Below the pieces are notes generated by a model, which saw only the letters and a list, made by a program, of their open reading frames with translations, was not told where the DNA came from and did no database searches. Shown here piece by piece: positions 50,713 through 62,010 of a stretch of 64,000 nucleotides of DNA. The position numbers were made by a program, and so were the translations under genes. The DNA is from Sitta carolinensis (Eukaryota; Chordata; Aves; Passeriformes; Sittidae): assembly GCA_032173965.1 (NCBI GenBank), contig JAVUNC010000004.1:60675501-60739500 (forward strand), given 5' to 3'. Position 1 is the stretch's first letter; every line of letters starts with the position of its first letter.

Positions 50713-52749
50713 AGTTGGAAGAATCCAGGGATTTCAAGTTTTGAGTAGCAGGCGTCTTACAAGATTACCACACCTAAACTGGAAAGGCAGATGCAGCTCT
50801 GAGTACCAGATTGGTGTGTGCACTGCATGTACATGTAAACACACATGTTTTTGTCATCACATAGACTTGCTCTGGCATATTCCTGAGAGCTTTGCGATTG
50901 ATGAAAATTAATTTGAGAACCAGATGGAGCACCTTTGCAGCACAGGAATCAGTAATCCATGGAAATACATCTGCCAGTAATGTTCAACCTTCCACATGGT
51001 CTTCACGGGTGAAAAAACTTTGCAAGAAGAGAAAGAAAAAACACCCTCTGCAGAGAAAAAGCCTAATAAATACCTCCACAATCTAAATCAATAGCTGTGA
51101 GGGAAACAGAAGAATCAAGAGGGCAGAGGAAACTGATTTAGTTCTAGCAGAGGAATAATGTATGGTCTTTGGCACGTTCTGCTTTGGGCTCAGTAGATTG
51201 TGAATGGACTAATAAACCGTAACCTGCTGCTGAGTAACAATGACTGGAAGCAAATAAGTTGAGGAACTATGGGACAAATCTGGGCTTTGAACTGAGCAAA
51301 CCTCACCGTCCTTCTTGAGTTAACCAGGTCATCATCAAACTTGCATATTCTTTCTCCTTCTCCTTTTTCCTCTTTTCACTTAGTGTGGTATAAATACTAG
51401 ATAATTGAGCTCATAAATGTCATTCAAATAAAACAATTGGAATACTTCATATGTTTCCTTCTTGTTCAGCTGCAAATGTTGTGTCTGGAACTATGAATCT
51501 GTGCTGTAGACAAGCATCAAGAAGGAAAGATCCAATCAAACAAGCAAGGAAAATACCTAGAGAAATAGTGAACCCAGGAAGTCAGATTTTTAATGCTGCT
51601 TCTCGTTCTTTTTTAAATGATTATATTTCTTCCTTCTTTGAATTCTAGAAGATTTTGAAAGAGTGCTTACTTGATGTGCTTTAATTCTGGCATTTGCTTT
51701 TTATGGTAGAATGAAAAGTCTGTGATTCCTTGTAGCAGAAAAAAAGGGAAAAGTAAAGGAAAAACAGCTTGACATTTTAGCCTGTTTCACAGGAGAGAGA
51801 ACTTCATGGTTCACCTGAGGCAAACTTATCTACTTCGAAAGCTAAAAGCTTTAGAACATTTTTGATTCTGCTATAAATGAAGAGGGGGTTCTTTTTCATT
51901 CGTGTGTGGCAGCAAAAAGTGGGAAAGCAGGCAAGATAGCGTGATAAACATTCAGGCTGTGTTGGGTCTCTGGTGGAAAAAAAGTGCTGCAATGAAAATT
52001 GGATTGGCTTTGGATTGCAAAAACTTTTGAGTCCAACGAGTGATTCAGTACCAAGAGGGATTTCCCAACTGGCCTGGCACACCAGTGCCTGCACAAGTTC
52101 GGGTCTGTTGTTTCACACGGTTTGTGTGCCTTTTTTTCCCTTTATGCAATCTCTTTCAGCTTTAGCAGCAGAAATACATCAGATGGAAAAGATATGCCAG
52201 AGGGCAGCTTGGAAAAGAGGAATGTCATATATATACATATATATGTATGTGCGTGTGTTTAAATTTCTGCAACTGAACTTTTGAAGAAAATCTGACTGGA
52301 GGAAATTTTAAAAGCCTTAAGTTACTTGAAACCTACACATTTGCAACTCTTTGTCTCTGGAATTGCATTACGCTAAACTGGAATCTCAGGCTGTATAAAG
52401 ATTATATCAAGTTGAGCAAAAAGATGACTTAACCATTTCTTGAGCGCCTCTTATGAAGTAGCTGTTTCTCCAAAGGATAAGTGCACCCCCACTCTACAGA
52501 CTCAAAACAAAAATGAACCTGAATTTTTTTTTTAAGTGTTACTTTTTCTTAGCCAACTGCCATCATCTTTTATAGAGGAATTTTTCACTATGCATTTGGT
52601 GGATATTTATAAACACTGACCCCATCCTCCTCCCTTTCAATGATCTATCCCAGGTCAGTCTTATCAATTAAAAAAAAAAAAAATTGATTTAAATTTTGTG
52701 CACTAGACATACTACTTTCTTATGTCAAAAAATAAAATATTTAAAAAGC
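50713..52749 (+). other. TULP4: Probable TULP4 5' leader region upstream of the start codon (extent uncertain)
   Basis: No pyrimidine-tract acceptor lies immediately before the TULP4 ATG, so the start-codon exon must extend upstream as 5' UTR. Good acceptor candidates end at 50712 (TTTGCCTTGCAG), 52159 (AATCTCTTTCAG) and near 52653 (TGATCTATCCCAG). The region contains many ATGs and short frames (for example 50693-50911, 51451-51648, 51973-52284). If it is in the mRNA, those would be upstream frames able to dampen translation. An alternating AT/GT stretch lies at about 52228-52258 and a 14-bp A run at 52670-52683. Which acceptor is used cannot be decided from the sequence. Confidence 0.45.
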
Positions 52750-53001
52750 ATGTATGCAGCAGTGGAACATGGGCCTGTTCTTTGCAGCGATTCCAACATC
52801 CTCTGCCTCTCCTGGAAAGGCAGAGTCCCCAAAAGTGAGAAGGAGAAACCTGTGTGCAGGAGGCGGTACTATGAGGAAGGCTGGTTGGCAACAGGCAATG
52901 GCAGAGGAGTCGTAGGCGTCACTTTCACTTCCAGCCATTGCAGGAGGGACCGGAACACCCCTCAGAGAATCAACTTCAATCTGAGGGGCCACAACAGTGA
53001 G
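52750..53001 (+). CDS. TULP4: TULP4 start-codon exon (residues 1-84)
   Basis: ATG at 52750 (A at -3) begins MYAAVEHGPVLCSDSNILCL and runs through CRRRYYEEGWLATGNGRG and ..QRINFNLRGHNSE to a GTAAGC donor at 53002, phase 0. This is nearly identical to the vertebrate TULP4 (TUSP) N terminus, the beginning of its WD40 region. The full protein of about 1,500 residues also has a SOCS box and a C-terminal tubby-like domain, encoded beyond the window. Tubby-family proteins bind phosphoinositides, and the SOCS box suggests a role in a ubiquitin-ligase complex; the function of TULP4 itself is poorly defined. In-frame codons upstream (from 52696) extend the open frame but precede the conserved start. 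Confidence 0.97.
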
Positions 53002-53044
53002 GTAAGCAAAATGTGTGTTACACTTTAAAGAAAATGATAGTTAA

Positions 53045-53066
53045 TTTTTTTTTTTTTTTTTTTTTT
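53045..53066 (+). repeat. Poly(T) tract, 22 bp
   Basis: Uninterrupted T run 44 bp after the TULP4 exon donor. Confidence 0.95.
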
Positions 53067-54299
53067 AATTAAGTCTTTCTGCTTGAAGTTTGACAGAGTG
53101 GTGTGAAGGAGGCTCAAAACTAATCCAAATGTGATTTGGGTCACTTGGAATTTTTCTGGTAAATTTAAGCATAGAAGACTGAGGGTGGGAGGTTGTCTGG
53201 AAATGTGTCTGGTTTTGGTTTGGCCTACTTTCTCCTTCATTCCCCAGCACTTGGCAGTTTCTAGGCAAATGCAATACATGCATTTAAATGGAAGTTAAAA
53301 GTTGTGATGGTTGACTGCTTTCACTCGGTAGTGGAGTCTGGCCTGGGAGACTAATGAAAAGGTAGGGGAGAAAAGCTTGGTTGAAGTCTGCCAGATTTTC
53401 AGAAGCTGCAAACTGGAACAGCCTGTGACAGGAGATAGCGGTTATATCTGGAAAAACTTCCCATTTTGTTAGAAAAAAGGGCCAAATGTGACTTCTCAGA
53501 GAAATGCTGAGGTGCCTTGCAGTAAAATGCTGTAACTTCAGTGTACAAGGCACGTGGTCCCAAGTACAATGATACAAAAACTTTTCTCTTTGTGTTTTCT
53601 AAAAGGCATAAATCTCCTGGTATAAACTGGTATTTCAGCTGTGCTTTATCGTCTTCCTGGCATTCATCTCTTTCTCTGTATAGTGCTTCATGGAAAGTGC
53701 AGGTGATGCCCAGTAGCATACCAAGCGTCTTAGACAAGAGGGAGGTCCTAGTTTGTTTCTGCTTTTTAGTTAGGATGTGTTCAGATGTGCTCTTTGAGAA
53801 GAATCTGTCCAAATCAAAGATGTGCTGTTAGGTTGGTGGGTGGAATGACATTTTAAGTACTGAAAACCAAAGATGCAATGTGATTTTTCTTGTCTCTTGG
53901 GCTAGTTATTAGATGGACTCTGGGAATATATGTTGCCTTTTCAGCACAAGCTGTGCCAAAGTTTCAGAAGAGAGTAGTTTTGGTTCTTGCATAACATTAA
54001 TAACAATCCTCTTTTAAGGAAAAAAGAGCAGCCAGTAAATACTTAGCTTGAAATAATTGCTTTCACATGCTTTGTGTGTATGGAGGTGTGTGGGTGTATG
54101 GCAAATCATACAGACTTCTGTATGTATAGATGAAAGACAGATTCATGTATATATTTGTATCAGGTTCATTCAAAAAAATTACAGCCACATTTTCCCAAAG
54201 GGAAGAATGATGTTTGAATCCAGCACTTTGGTTTGAATGACAGCTAGTTGTTGGTTTAATTTTCAGTTGCGAATTGCATTTTATTTTTTAAGTGTGTGA

Positions 54300-54341
54300 C
54301 ACAATAATCACTTTTAATTTCATTTCACAATAATCACTTTT
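54300..54341 (+). repeat. Short tandem duplication (26-bp period)
   Basis: CACAATAATCACTTTT occurs at 54300-54315 and again at 54326-54341, separated by AATTTCATTT. Confidence 0.9.
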
Positions 54342-56086
54342 CATATTTTATTTTCTAACTTTTCTGTCAACCTGGACGCTTGTTCTTCTGCTTTTGTTTA
54401 ATATATGCATTGGGAATAATACAGAAAGTGCTGTTTACAGGAATGTGAAGTCTTATTGCAGAACTTGGAAATACAAGACTAGGTTTCAGTATGTGCCCAG
54501 TTAAGTGGAGAAGGTGCTCATGTGCATGCTGCCCTTTGGGTTTGGCTAGTTTTGCTTTATTTACTCAGTTGGCCATTAGAGTCTCTTTCTGGGTCACCGC
54601 ATCATTGCTGTGATTTAGCTGGATTTAGCTGTGCTGTTTGCACATCCTTTAAGTGTGCTCACAGCTAACAGTGATTGGCATGAGAGAGAGAGACTCAAAT
54701 GAAACTTCTCTGTTTGAAACTTTTTGTTGTTGTTTTTTGGGTCAAGCTTGTCATTAATAAAGGATTGTGTTCCTGTAAATAGTCCTCCTGATAGCAGGAA
54801 TTGTGAAATTCCAGAAATTCTACCAGAGTATAGATTGCCAATTTATGTCTCTGTAAAACAAAACTGACATGGTGGGATATAACTGAAGAAGAGAGAAGTG
54901 GCTTTAGTGGAACTAGCTTTATGTGATGAGTCTGTGGCTACTATCAGATTTTCCTACTGTCATGGTTTTTTGACCATCATTGTAAGTAAAAGTTAATTCT
55001 TACAAGATGATGTGTTACACAATGCTCTCCACCAGGCTTACTGAATTTAATCCTTTTAGAGGAAAATTCCACTGATTTGGCAAGGAATGTTAAAGATATA
55101 TAGTTGAATGGACAGTGAGATTTTTTTTCTTTAGAAAACACCTTTTCTTCTAAATCTGTCTGCCAAAAGATTCTTGAAAGAAAATATTGAACAGCATGGC
55201 TTATTGCTAATATTTGCATAAGAAGTAAGTGTTTTATTTTCCTATTCTCCTGTTAAAGAGCAAGCCAACAACAATGTTGTCTCTACTGTGTATCACCATT
55301 CATAATGGAAAATGCTGGTTTTGCAAGCACATTCTGGTATGTGTGTCTGATTAAAGCCATGTTTGTTGCACAGAATGGGCCCTTAGATTGTGATGGACTT
55401 GAAACTCATAAGAGCCTGTTTGATTTGCTGACCAGTTCTAGATTGTGTTGTCTTGTTCCCAGAAATGGTGATTTATACCTATTTTATAGGTATTTATAAA
55501 TGGCAATTAATACCTATATTTTTCTCTGGGATAAAGCTAGGGTGGCAAGTGAAGTTTATTGCTTTTCAGTCATACGGTGCTACTTCAGCATTAGTGTGTG
55601 TGCTATTATTAAGTATAAAATGCTGAAATGAACAGAATGGAAGAGTGACAATATAGAAGCTAAATGCTTTCCATTTGGGGTGTAATTAACAATATGCTGT
55701 GGGCAGAGCACTACATATATTTCAGTTTTCAAGTGAAAATCTAGAAAAGAGGTAGTGTGGCAGCACTGTGCTTCTGGCAAGAATGTGAGACTACTTTTCA
55801 GTGAGTCAAAAAGGTGAATGCTTGTGATGCATTTTTGCAATCTTTTTATGAAAGATTGCCAAAGACATTAGCTGAAATATTTTTGGTCATTCTTGACTGA
55901 ATAACATGCCTGTAGCTATCAGAACAATATAAATGAGGATCCCCAGGACTGAATGACTGACGTGCATATTACAGTGATGGATTTGAATGACACATGTTGA
56001 ACATAATTGAGAATTAAAAGCATTGTAGTGTGAGCCACACTTGTGTTTCTACAATTGTTACATTTGTTTGTTAGAGTTTGCAACAA

Positions 56087-56088
<2 letters not shown>

Positions 56089-56117
<29 letters not shown>
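56089..56117 (+). repeat. Poly(T) tract, 29 bp
   Basis: Uninterrupted T run in TULP4 intron 2. Confidence 0.95.
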
Positions 56118-59100
56118 GTAGTTACTAAGGAGAATCACAGAATTAAAATAAACATATTCCCATTTATTCTGTGGCAAGGGGTGAAAATATTGCATTATGT
56201 GATACAAAATGTGTGACTAGTAGGCTCTGAAGTTTGCCAGGCTGAGTATTTTTTATAGTGCCACAGAGATACCATATTTCAGCATCTGATCTATCTTGAG
56301 TTTTCTAGGGAGAGATTTTCAAGGAGCTCTGTGAGAGAAAATTAGTAAAAAAGCCCAAACTTAATTTAGGAGGCTTCAGTTAGCCTTATAGGGGTTTTCC
56401 TTCCAGTGAAATATTTGTAAGGTGTCTGCAAACCTAGTTGGTTGGATGTTGCCATTGTAAGTGTTTTTTCTAATGGCTTCTGGTGTGTCTGGCGTATTAA
56501 GATGGTACCAATTTTATGGCACTTTATGTTTCTTAAATTACTAGAGCTTAAAAATTGTTTTGCAGGTGTACATTTACTTTTGACCGTGCTAACTAAAAAG
56601 ACATCTTTGATTCTTAAATAAGATTCAGTATGTTAATTCCTAGACTGAAGGATTAAAAAGTATTACAAGTATATGCAAATTAGATGCAGTGAATTAAGTA
56701 ACAAGCTGAATGCATTATTGAGCATATATAACATTTTTTACTGTAGAGATAAGGGAAATTATTTATTTACATTTGTCATTATTTGAGTGTTCCAAACACA
56801 TGTCTACAGCTGCAAAAAACCCACCCTGTTTCATTTAGCACAGGTTTTAGTAGATGTAAACGTATCTCAGCTAGACTGTCAAAAGAATTAGTTACAGCTT
56901 TTGAAAGGAACACTGTCCTTTAAAAATACTCAATACATGTTGGTTTTCATACTACATTACTTATGGAAGTCTGCACAGTTCTTGGTTTTGTTTTGGTTCA
57001 GAGTAGAAGGAGCTTTAAAATTATTTTCCCTGTTTTAAAAAGAAGGAAAGCTTTTCTTTAGCCTGTCCCATTTTTTGAGGTTGCATGTATCTTGCAGAGC
57101 AGAGTTTTTCCAGAAGTCTATTGCTTGTAGGAAATAAACATAAAACACCCAAACAAATAAGCCTTTTCAGTGATGTTTCTTGGTTTGTAGTATCACTGGT
57201 AAGAATACAGAAAAACAATACAGGAAAACTTTTTTGTCGTTGTTAGTTTAAACTTTGTTTTAATGTAACTGGCATTTGAATGTTAAGTGTGATTTTTATT
57301 ATGATTCTTGGACAGAAAAATCGATTCAGCAGGTGACTCTTACGATATGTATCCCTCGTTGCTTCAGACACAGCTGGAACAGTTGTTACTGGTGAATAAT
57401 TAAAAAATCTTGAGGTAGAATGATGCCATGATGATGCCTTTTGGCTTTAGAAGCCTCAGTGGTACAAGACATACACTGTTGTAAACTGCAGTGGTACTGC
57501 AGATCTCTTTTCTGTTCTTCTGTCACTGCACAAAGAAGACAGGACGTTTGTTGGCAGAAATACTGTCTCTGTTAAAACAAGCTAGTGTAATTGGAAAAGA
57601 TCAGACAAGCTTTTGGGCATACAAGGTTCTGAAGAAGGACTTGTATTTCTGAAAGCTTGCATAGTTTTTCCCTCCTACCTGATGCAATGCTAAATCTGTC
57701 TAGAAACCATGCCCTTCCTCTGTCCTTAAACTCTTATGGCTACAGAAAAATAATGCTGCAGAGAGAGGCAGAACTAGTGGGAAGTGACTTGTGGGACAGT
57801 AGGTCCTGTGCCTGACTGTGCTGGCTCTGTTTGATTTGTACTGGGACTGGTATTGCCAGGCTTTTCTGACTGCCTGTTTTCAGAAGGACTGCCACCTTGG
57901 GCTTTCATATGGGCTCCTTATTGCACATTCTTGTACTCTCTGCTCTGCAATTCGTCTGGGTGCTTGAATGCTTTTATTTTTTAAAGCAAATATTAAAAGA
58001 GCCAAAATACGTTTTAAACCTTTCTGATAGTCTTCTACCAATCTTTTTAACCTTTGCTGAAGTTTAAACATGCTCTATGGCATGCAGAGGTGTCTTTCAT
58101 AGCCTTGTCTTAGGAGAATTGTTAAAGAAAATAAATGGAGCAATAAGTTGTAAATGGTTGATCCTTTTCCCTTAAAGGACAAATAGAGTCTTGCTGTTTC
58201 CCATTTCTGTGCCCTGTATCAATTTGCAAATGCCAAGGTATAGTCTAAACTTGTGTACCAGCACACGTACCTTCTGTGTAGTTTGTTCACTCGAGGAACT
58301 GTGATCACTTTCAGTGACTCTTTTCTTTTACTTTGTGGTACTGTTCTTTTCCAGCCACACCCAGCTCCTACTTTCACAAATATTTTTGTGAAAGGCCTTT
58401 TGTGTCTGTCCATTTTTCTCAATTGCCTCAGAATCCCAGCCTCTCTGTTCAGTGTTTATTTTTATGCAGTTGTGGCTTTGAAGCAAACCATCCAATATTG
58501 CCACAATTGTTGCTGAGTAACGAGAGTTGGTAACGCTGCATTGATCTGCTACTTGGAAATTGCTCTTGTAGGTCATGCAGCAGTGTGTTTCCTGCAAAGA
58601 TTAGGTCATCAGCTTTGGAAAATTTTAAATTACAGCTTTTCTGGTTTGTAGTAATAAACATCTAGATAATTACCTTGAAAGCTGGGCAAAAAAAAGAATA
58701 TATGATGTGAAAACAATTCTGTCAGCTTTTAAACAAAATTAATTATTTTTGTAAGTGGGTCATCCATGCAGTTTAAAATTTTATCATGCCATAACATGTA
58801 GCTAAAGTTTTGTTGTTAGATTAGAAAAATCTTGAAGTGGAATCAAGCTCACCTATATCAGAAATATTCCCAAGCTTTTATTCAAAAAATTGCTGAAAGA
58901 TAACAATATGCCTTTTTTAAGATAATGATATGCCTGAGGGACATTTCTTGCTTTTTGAATTAGGGTGAAGATACTTTGTTGTTCTGTGTGGAAGCAGTTC
59001 CACATGATAATTTGTGTGTTCAAGGAAAATAAATGCATTTTCTTTAACAGAAGTTTAATGATGAGGACCTATTGATATACTGAATAGATGAGATTACTCA

Positions 59101-59751
59101 CCTGTTAGTGGATATCTAAGTTTGGAATATGAGCACTTTCTGAGTAAAGTGTTCAATAAAGAATTTTATATGAAATTCTGAAGGCCTTGTACAACATATG
59201 TACATATTGAGCATCTATATAGTGGAGAAATTAGGTTTTATTATAGCATTTCTGAGCCATGTTAATCATTAAGGACACTGCCTTGGTTTAAACAGTTCCC
59301 AGAGGAATTAATCAAATTACAGATAGTCTGAAACAGGTAAGATACCCATTACAAACTATGAACATTTCACAATATAATTGAATGTAGAGTACCAAGCAAC
59401 TGCTTGTCAAGTGTAGCCAGAATGTGGCAGGACAGACAAAAGATATTTTTGTAGGCACTTATCCTTGGGCAACCAGCATCTCTGCTTTCGTAGCAATCCT
59501 TTGTGAACATGCATGAAGTTCTGAGGGAGCTCTCAGTATTGTCTTTGCATTAGGAACTTCTTTAAAGAGAAGTAATCCACTTCTGTAATGCAAATGTTAT
59601 GTGAAGTAATGAAAATGAAGTTGAATTGGGGAAATTCTAGTGCATTTTCACAAAGAAATGCTGGTTTATGTTTTTCAACAGAATTGTGATCTTCCAGTTC
59701 TAGAATTATTTGACAAATTTCTGTGCTGGGAAATAGTTTCCTTATGCATTG

Positions 59752-59856
59752 TTTTGGGGGGGGGTTTGTTTGTTTGGCTGGGTTTTTTTGCGAATTTTGT
59801 TTGTTTGTTTTTGTTTGTTTTGTGTTTTGTTTTGTTTAGTTTTGGGTTTTTTTTTG
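59752..59856 (+). repeat. G/T-rich low-complexity tract, GTTT-type
   Basis: A run of nine G is followed by about 90 bp made almost only of TTTG/TTTTG units and T runs. The apparent protein frame at 59640-59864 (rich in Phe, Leu, Val and Cys) is an artefact of this composition. Confidence 0.9.
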
Positions 59857-60009
59857 CATTTTAAGGAAAATAATGGTATGTAGATGACTTTACTAACAAA
59901 GAAAACACAGCTTTGTTTACCCTAATCAGAATGTTGAACGTGAGCAGGCAGTGTAACCCTTACTCAAAGAGGGCAGATGGTGACCTTGGTGACATCAGAA
60001 GTATTGCCA

Positions 60010-60514
60010 GCTGTTTAAGGGAGGTGGTCCCTTACCCTCTGCACAGCACTGGTGAGGCCACACCTGTGGAGGATCATGTTCTGGGGTGGGGGCTCCCCAG
60101 TAAGAGAGGTGAAGGGCCACAAAGGTGATTGAGGGACTGGAGCACCTCATCTGTGAGGAAAGAGCTGGGACTATTCAGCCTAAAGAGAAGGTTCAGAAGA
60201 ATCTTATTAATATATATAAATACCTGCAGGGAGGGTGGAAAGAAGATGGAGCCAGGCTCTTTTTTGTGGTTCCCAGTGACACAGGTAAAGGGCACGAACT
60301 AAACTGCAGGAGGTTCCTCATGAACATCAGAAAATGTTTTTTTACTGTGAGGGCAGGTGGCTTAGGTAGCCCAGAGAGGTTTTGGAGTCTCCATCCTTGG
60401 AAATAATCAAAAGAGCCATCTTAACACAGTCCTGGGCAAGCAAATCTCTGTCCCTGCTTGAGCAGGAGCTCAGACCGTCCGGAGGTTCTGCCCCAATCGC
60501 TCTGTGACTCTGTG
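60010..60514 (+). mobile_element. CR1 LINE, 3' part
   Basis: Blocks matching CR1 include 'cagcactggtgaggccacac', 'gactggagcacctcatctgt', 'aggttcctcatgaacatcag' and 'agcccagagaggttttggag'. The end is 'gctctgtgactctgtg'. Orientation is plus and the copy is diverged with stops. Frames at 59913-60406 are derived from it. Confidence 0.92.
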
Positions 60515-61760
60515 AAATCTATTTGTAAATCTAAGTGAAATCTTTTTGCGCAAAAATTGGTGAAGCAGCGTCAAAAAACAGCTCTTGAAGGGAGGCAGGA
60601 AGTGCGAAGTATACAAAAGTGTGGAGAGAATCCATTCAAGTTGGGCTAAAATGAGAACAAACTGATGTGCTAGAAAAGGAGGAAATTGGTTTTTTCTTTC
60701 TGAGGAGAAATCCAGATGGTTTTCCAAGTAGTCAAAGAGTTGGAGAGCGTAGTCAAAATCATCATGCAGAGTTACAGGCAGAGGTTATTAAAATGCAGAA
60801 GAAAGTCAAGCTGTTGTATGTGAGAGTGACTTCATAAGAGAAACAGAATTTGTGCAGGAAAATTGTCATTGAGCTGAAGAGAAGGAACTGTTTAGATGCA
60901 CAAATCATGGCGTTTGAAAAATTTCAGAAGCAGCTACAGAATGTGAGTCTATTGTAAGCTATGGAAACCTGCAGCCCTGCTTCAAAAAAAGTGATAAAAA
61001 TGCTAAATGTAGACACTGAAAGATCAGACTTCTGGAGGAAATTGTATCATAAGGTAACCGTGCCCCACTTACTGAGTTGGCTCATCTGCTTGTAAAATGG
61101 GAAAATGGCAAGTAATTGTTTCATCAGGGAAAGACAAGGCAGAACTGTGAAGAAAGCTGGCGCAGCAGATGTGCGCTGCCCAGGAGAGGTGTGCCCATGT
61201 GCGGGAGCCACAGGTGCAGCTGGAGTGCAGCCAGTCCAGTGGTGTCTGGGTGGAGAATGGCACTGCCTTTTGTGAGGCTGAGCAAACGTGGGCGGCTCTG
61301 GCATGCGCTGGCAGTCAGCAGAAGGCAGCAGTCAGTTCCACGGATGTAGCTTCCAGAGGATAATGGCCAACAGCAGAAGGCTGATCAGCAGCAGTGTGGT
61401 GATGTCCTGTTTATGTCTTGAGTGGTGACAGGGAGAGGGGGACAAATATAAGCACCTGCAAGAGATATTGGAGAAGTTCGGGAAGAGTGAATATTTCAGC
61501 CTATTAAAGAAGAAAGTCAGTCTTCTGAGTAAGGTGGCAAAAAGAGAGGAGTTCTGCCTAGGGAGGAGACAGCTCTAAAGCCACAAACCTGAAAGAGCTA
61601 GGGGGGGGTTGAATTTCACAGGAAAACAAATTCCATCAGAAAGAATATCAAGGTCATTCTTCAGGTAGAGACACAACAAAGAATTATGTCAGTGGAAGAA
61701 GAGGTAGAAAGGAGACTCAAAAATCTTGATTATTTGATTGCAAAATACTAAAAATGGGAA
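60515..61760 (+). pseudogene. Unidentified coiled-coil-like relic between two CR1 copies
   Basis: Parts of this interval translate into charged, heptad-like runs typical of coiled coils, but stops and frame changes separate them. Examples are AELQAEVIKMQKKVKLL (about 60767-60820), EKQNLCRKIVIELKRRN followed by AFEKFQKQLQNV (about 60838-60945), KYKHLQEILEKFGKSEYF (about 61444-61500) and TQQRIMSVEEEVERRLKNLD (about 61672-61730). I cannot name the parent protein. It could be a decayed processed pseudogene, an unrecognised retroelement part, or purine-rich DNA that mimics coiled coils. No poly(A) tail is visible. Confidence 0.3.
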
Positions 61761-61774
61761 TATTTAACCTTAAG

Positions 61775-62010
61775 CTGTGCCAGGGAAGTTTAGGTTAAAC
61801 ATCAGAAAAAAAATTTTTCACTAGAAGAGTGATTGGGCACTGGAATCATGTGCCCAGGGAGGTGGTAGAGTCACTGTCCCTGGATGTGTTTGAAAAAAGA
61901 CTGGACGTGGCACTCAGTGTTGGTTGATAAGGAGGTGTTGGGTTATAGGTTGGACATGATGATCTCAAAGGTCTTTTCTGATCTAGTTCGTTCTGTGATC
62001 CTGTGTGATT
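61775..62010 (+). mobile_element. CR1 LINE, 3' end fragment (a second subfamily)
   Basis: It runs from 'gtgccagggaagtttaggtt' through 'gtgcccagggaggtggtaga', 'ggacgtggcactcagtgttg' and 'ttggacatgatgatctcaaa' to 'gttctgtgatcctgtgtgat'. These phrases belong to the CR1 type whose tail describes a 'GTTGGACTCGATGATC' motif, distinct from the copies at 50038 and 60010. Plus orientation, 5'-truncated. Confidence 0.9.

Noticed and set aside
59640..59864. 74-residue hydrophobic frame resembling a membrane protein
   Set aside because: It is a translation of a G/T-rich simple repeat.
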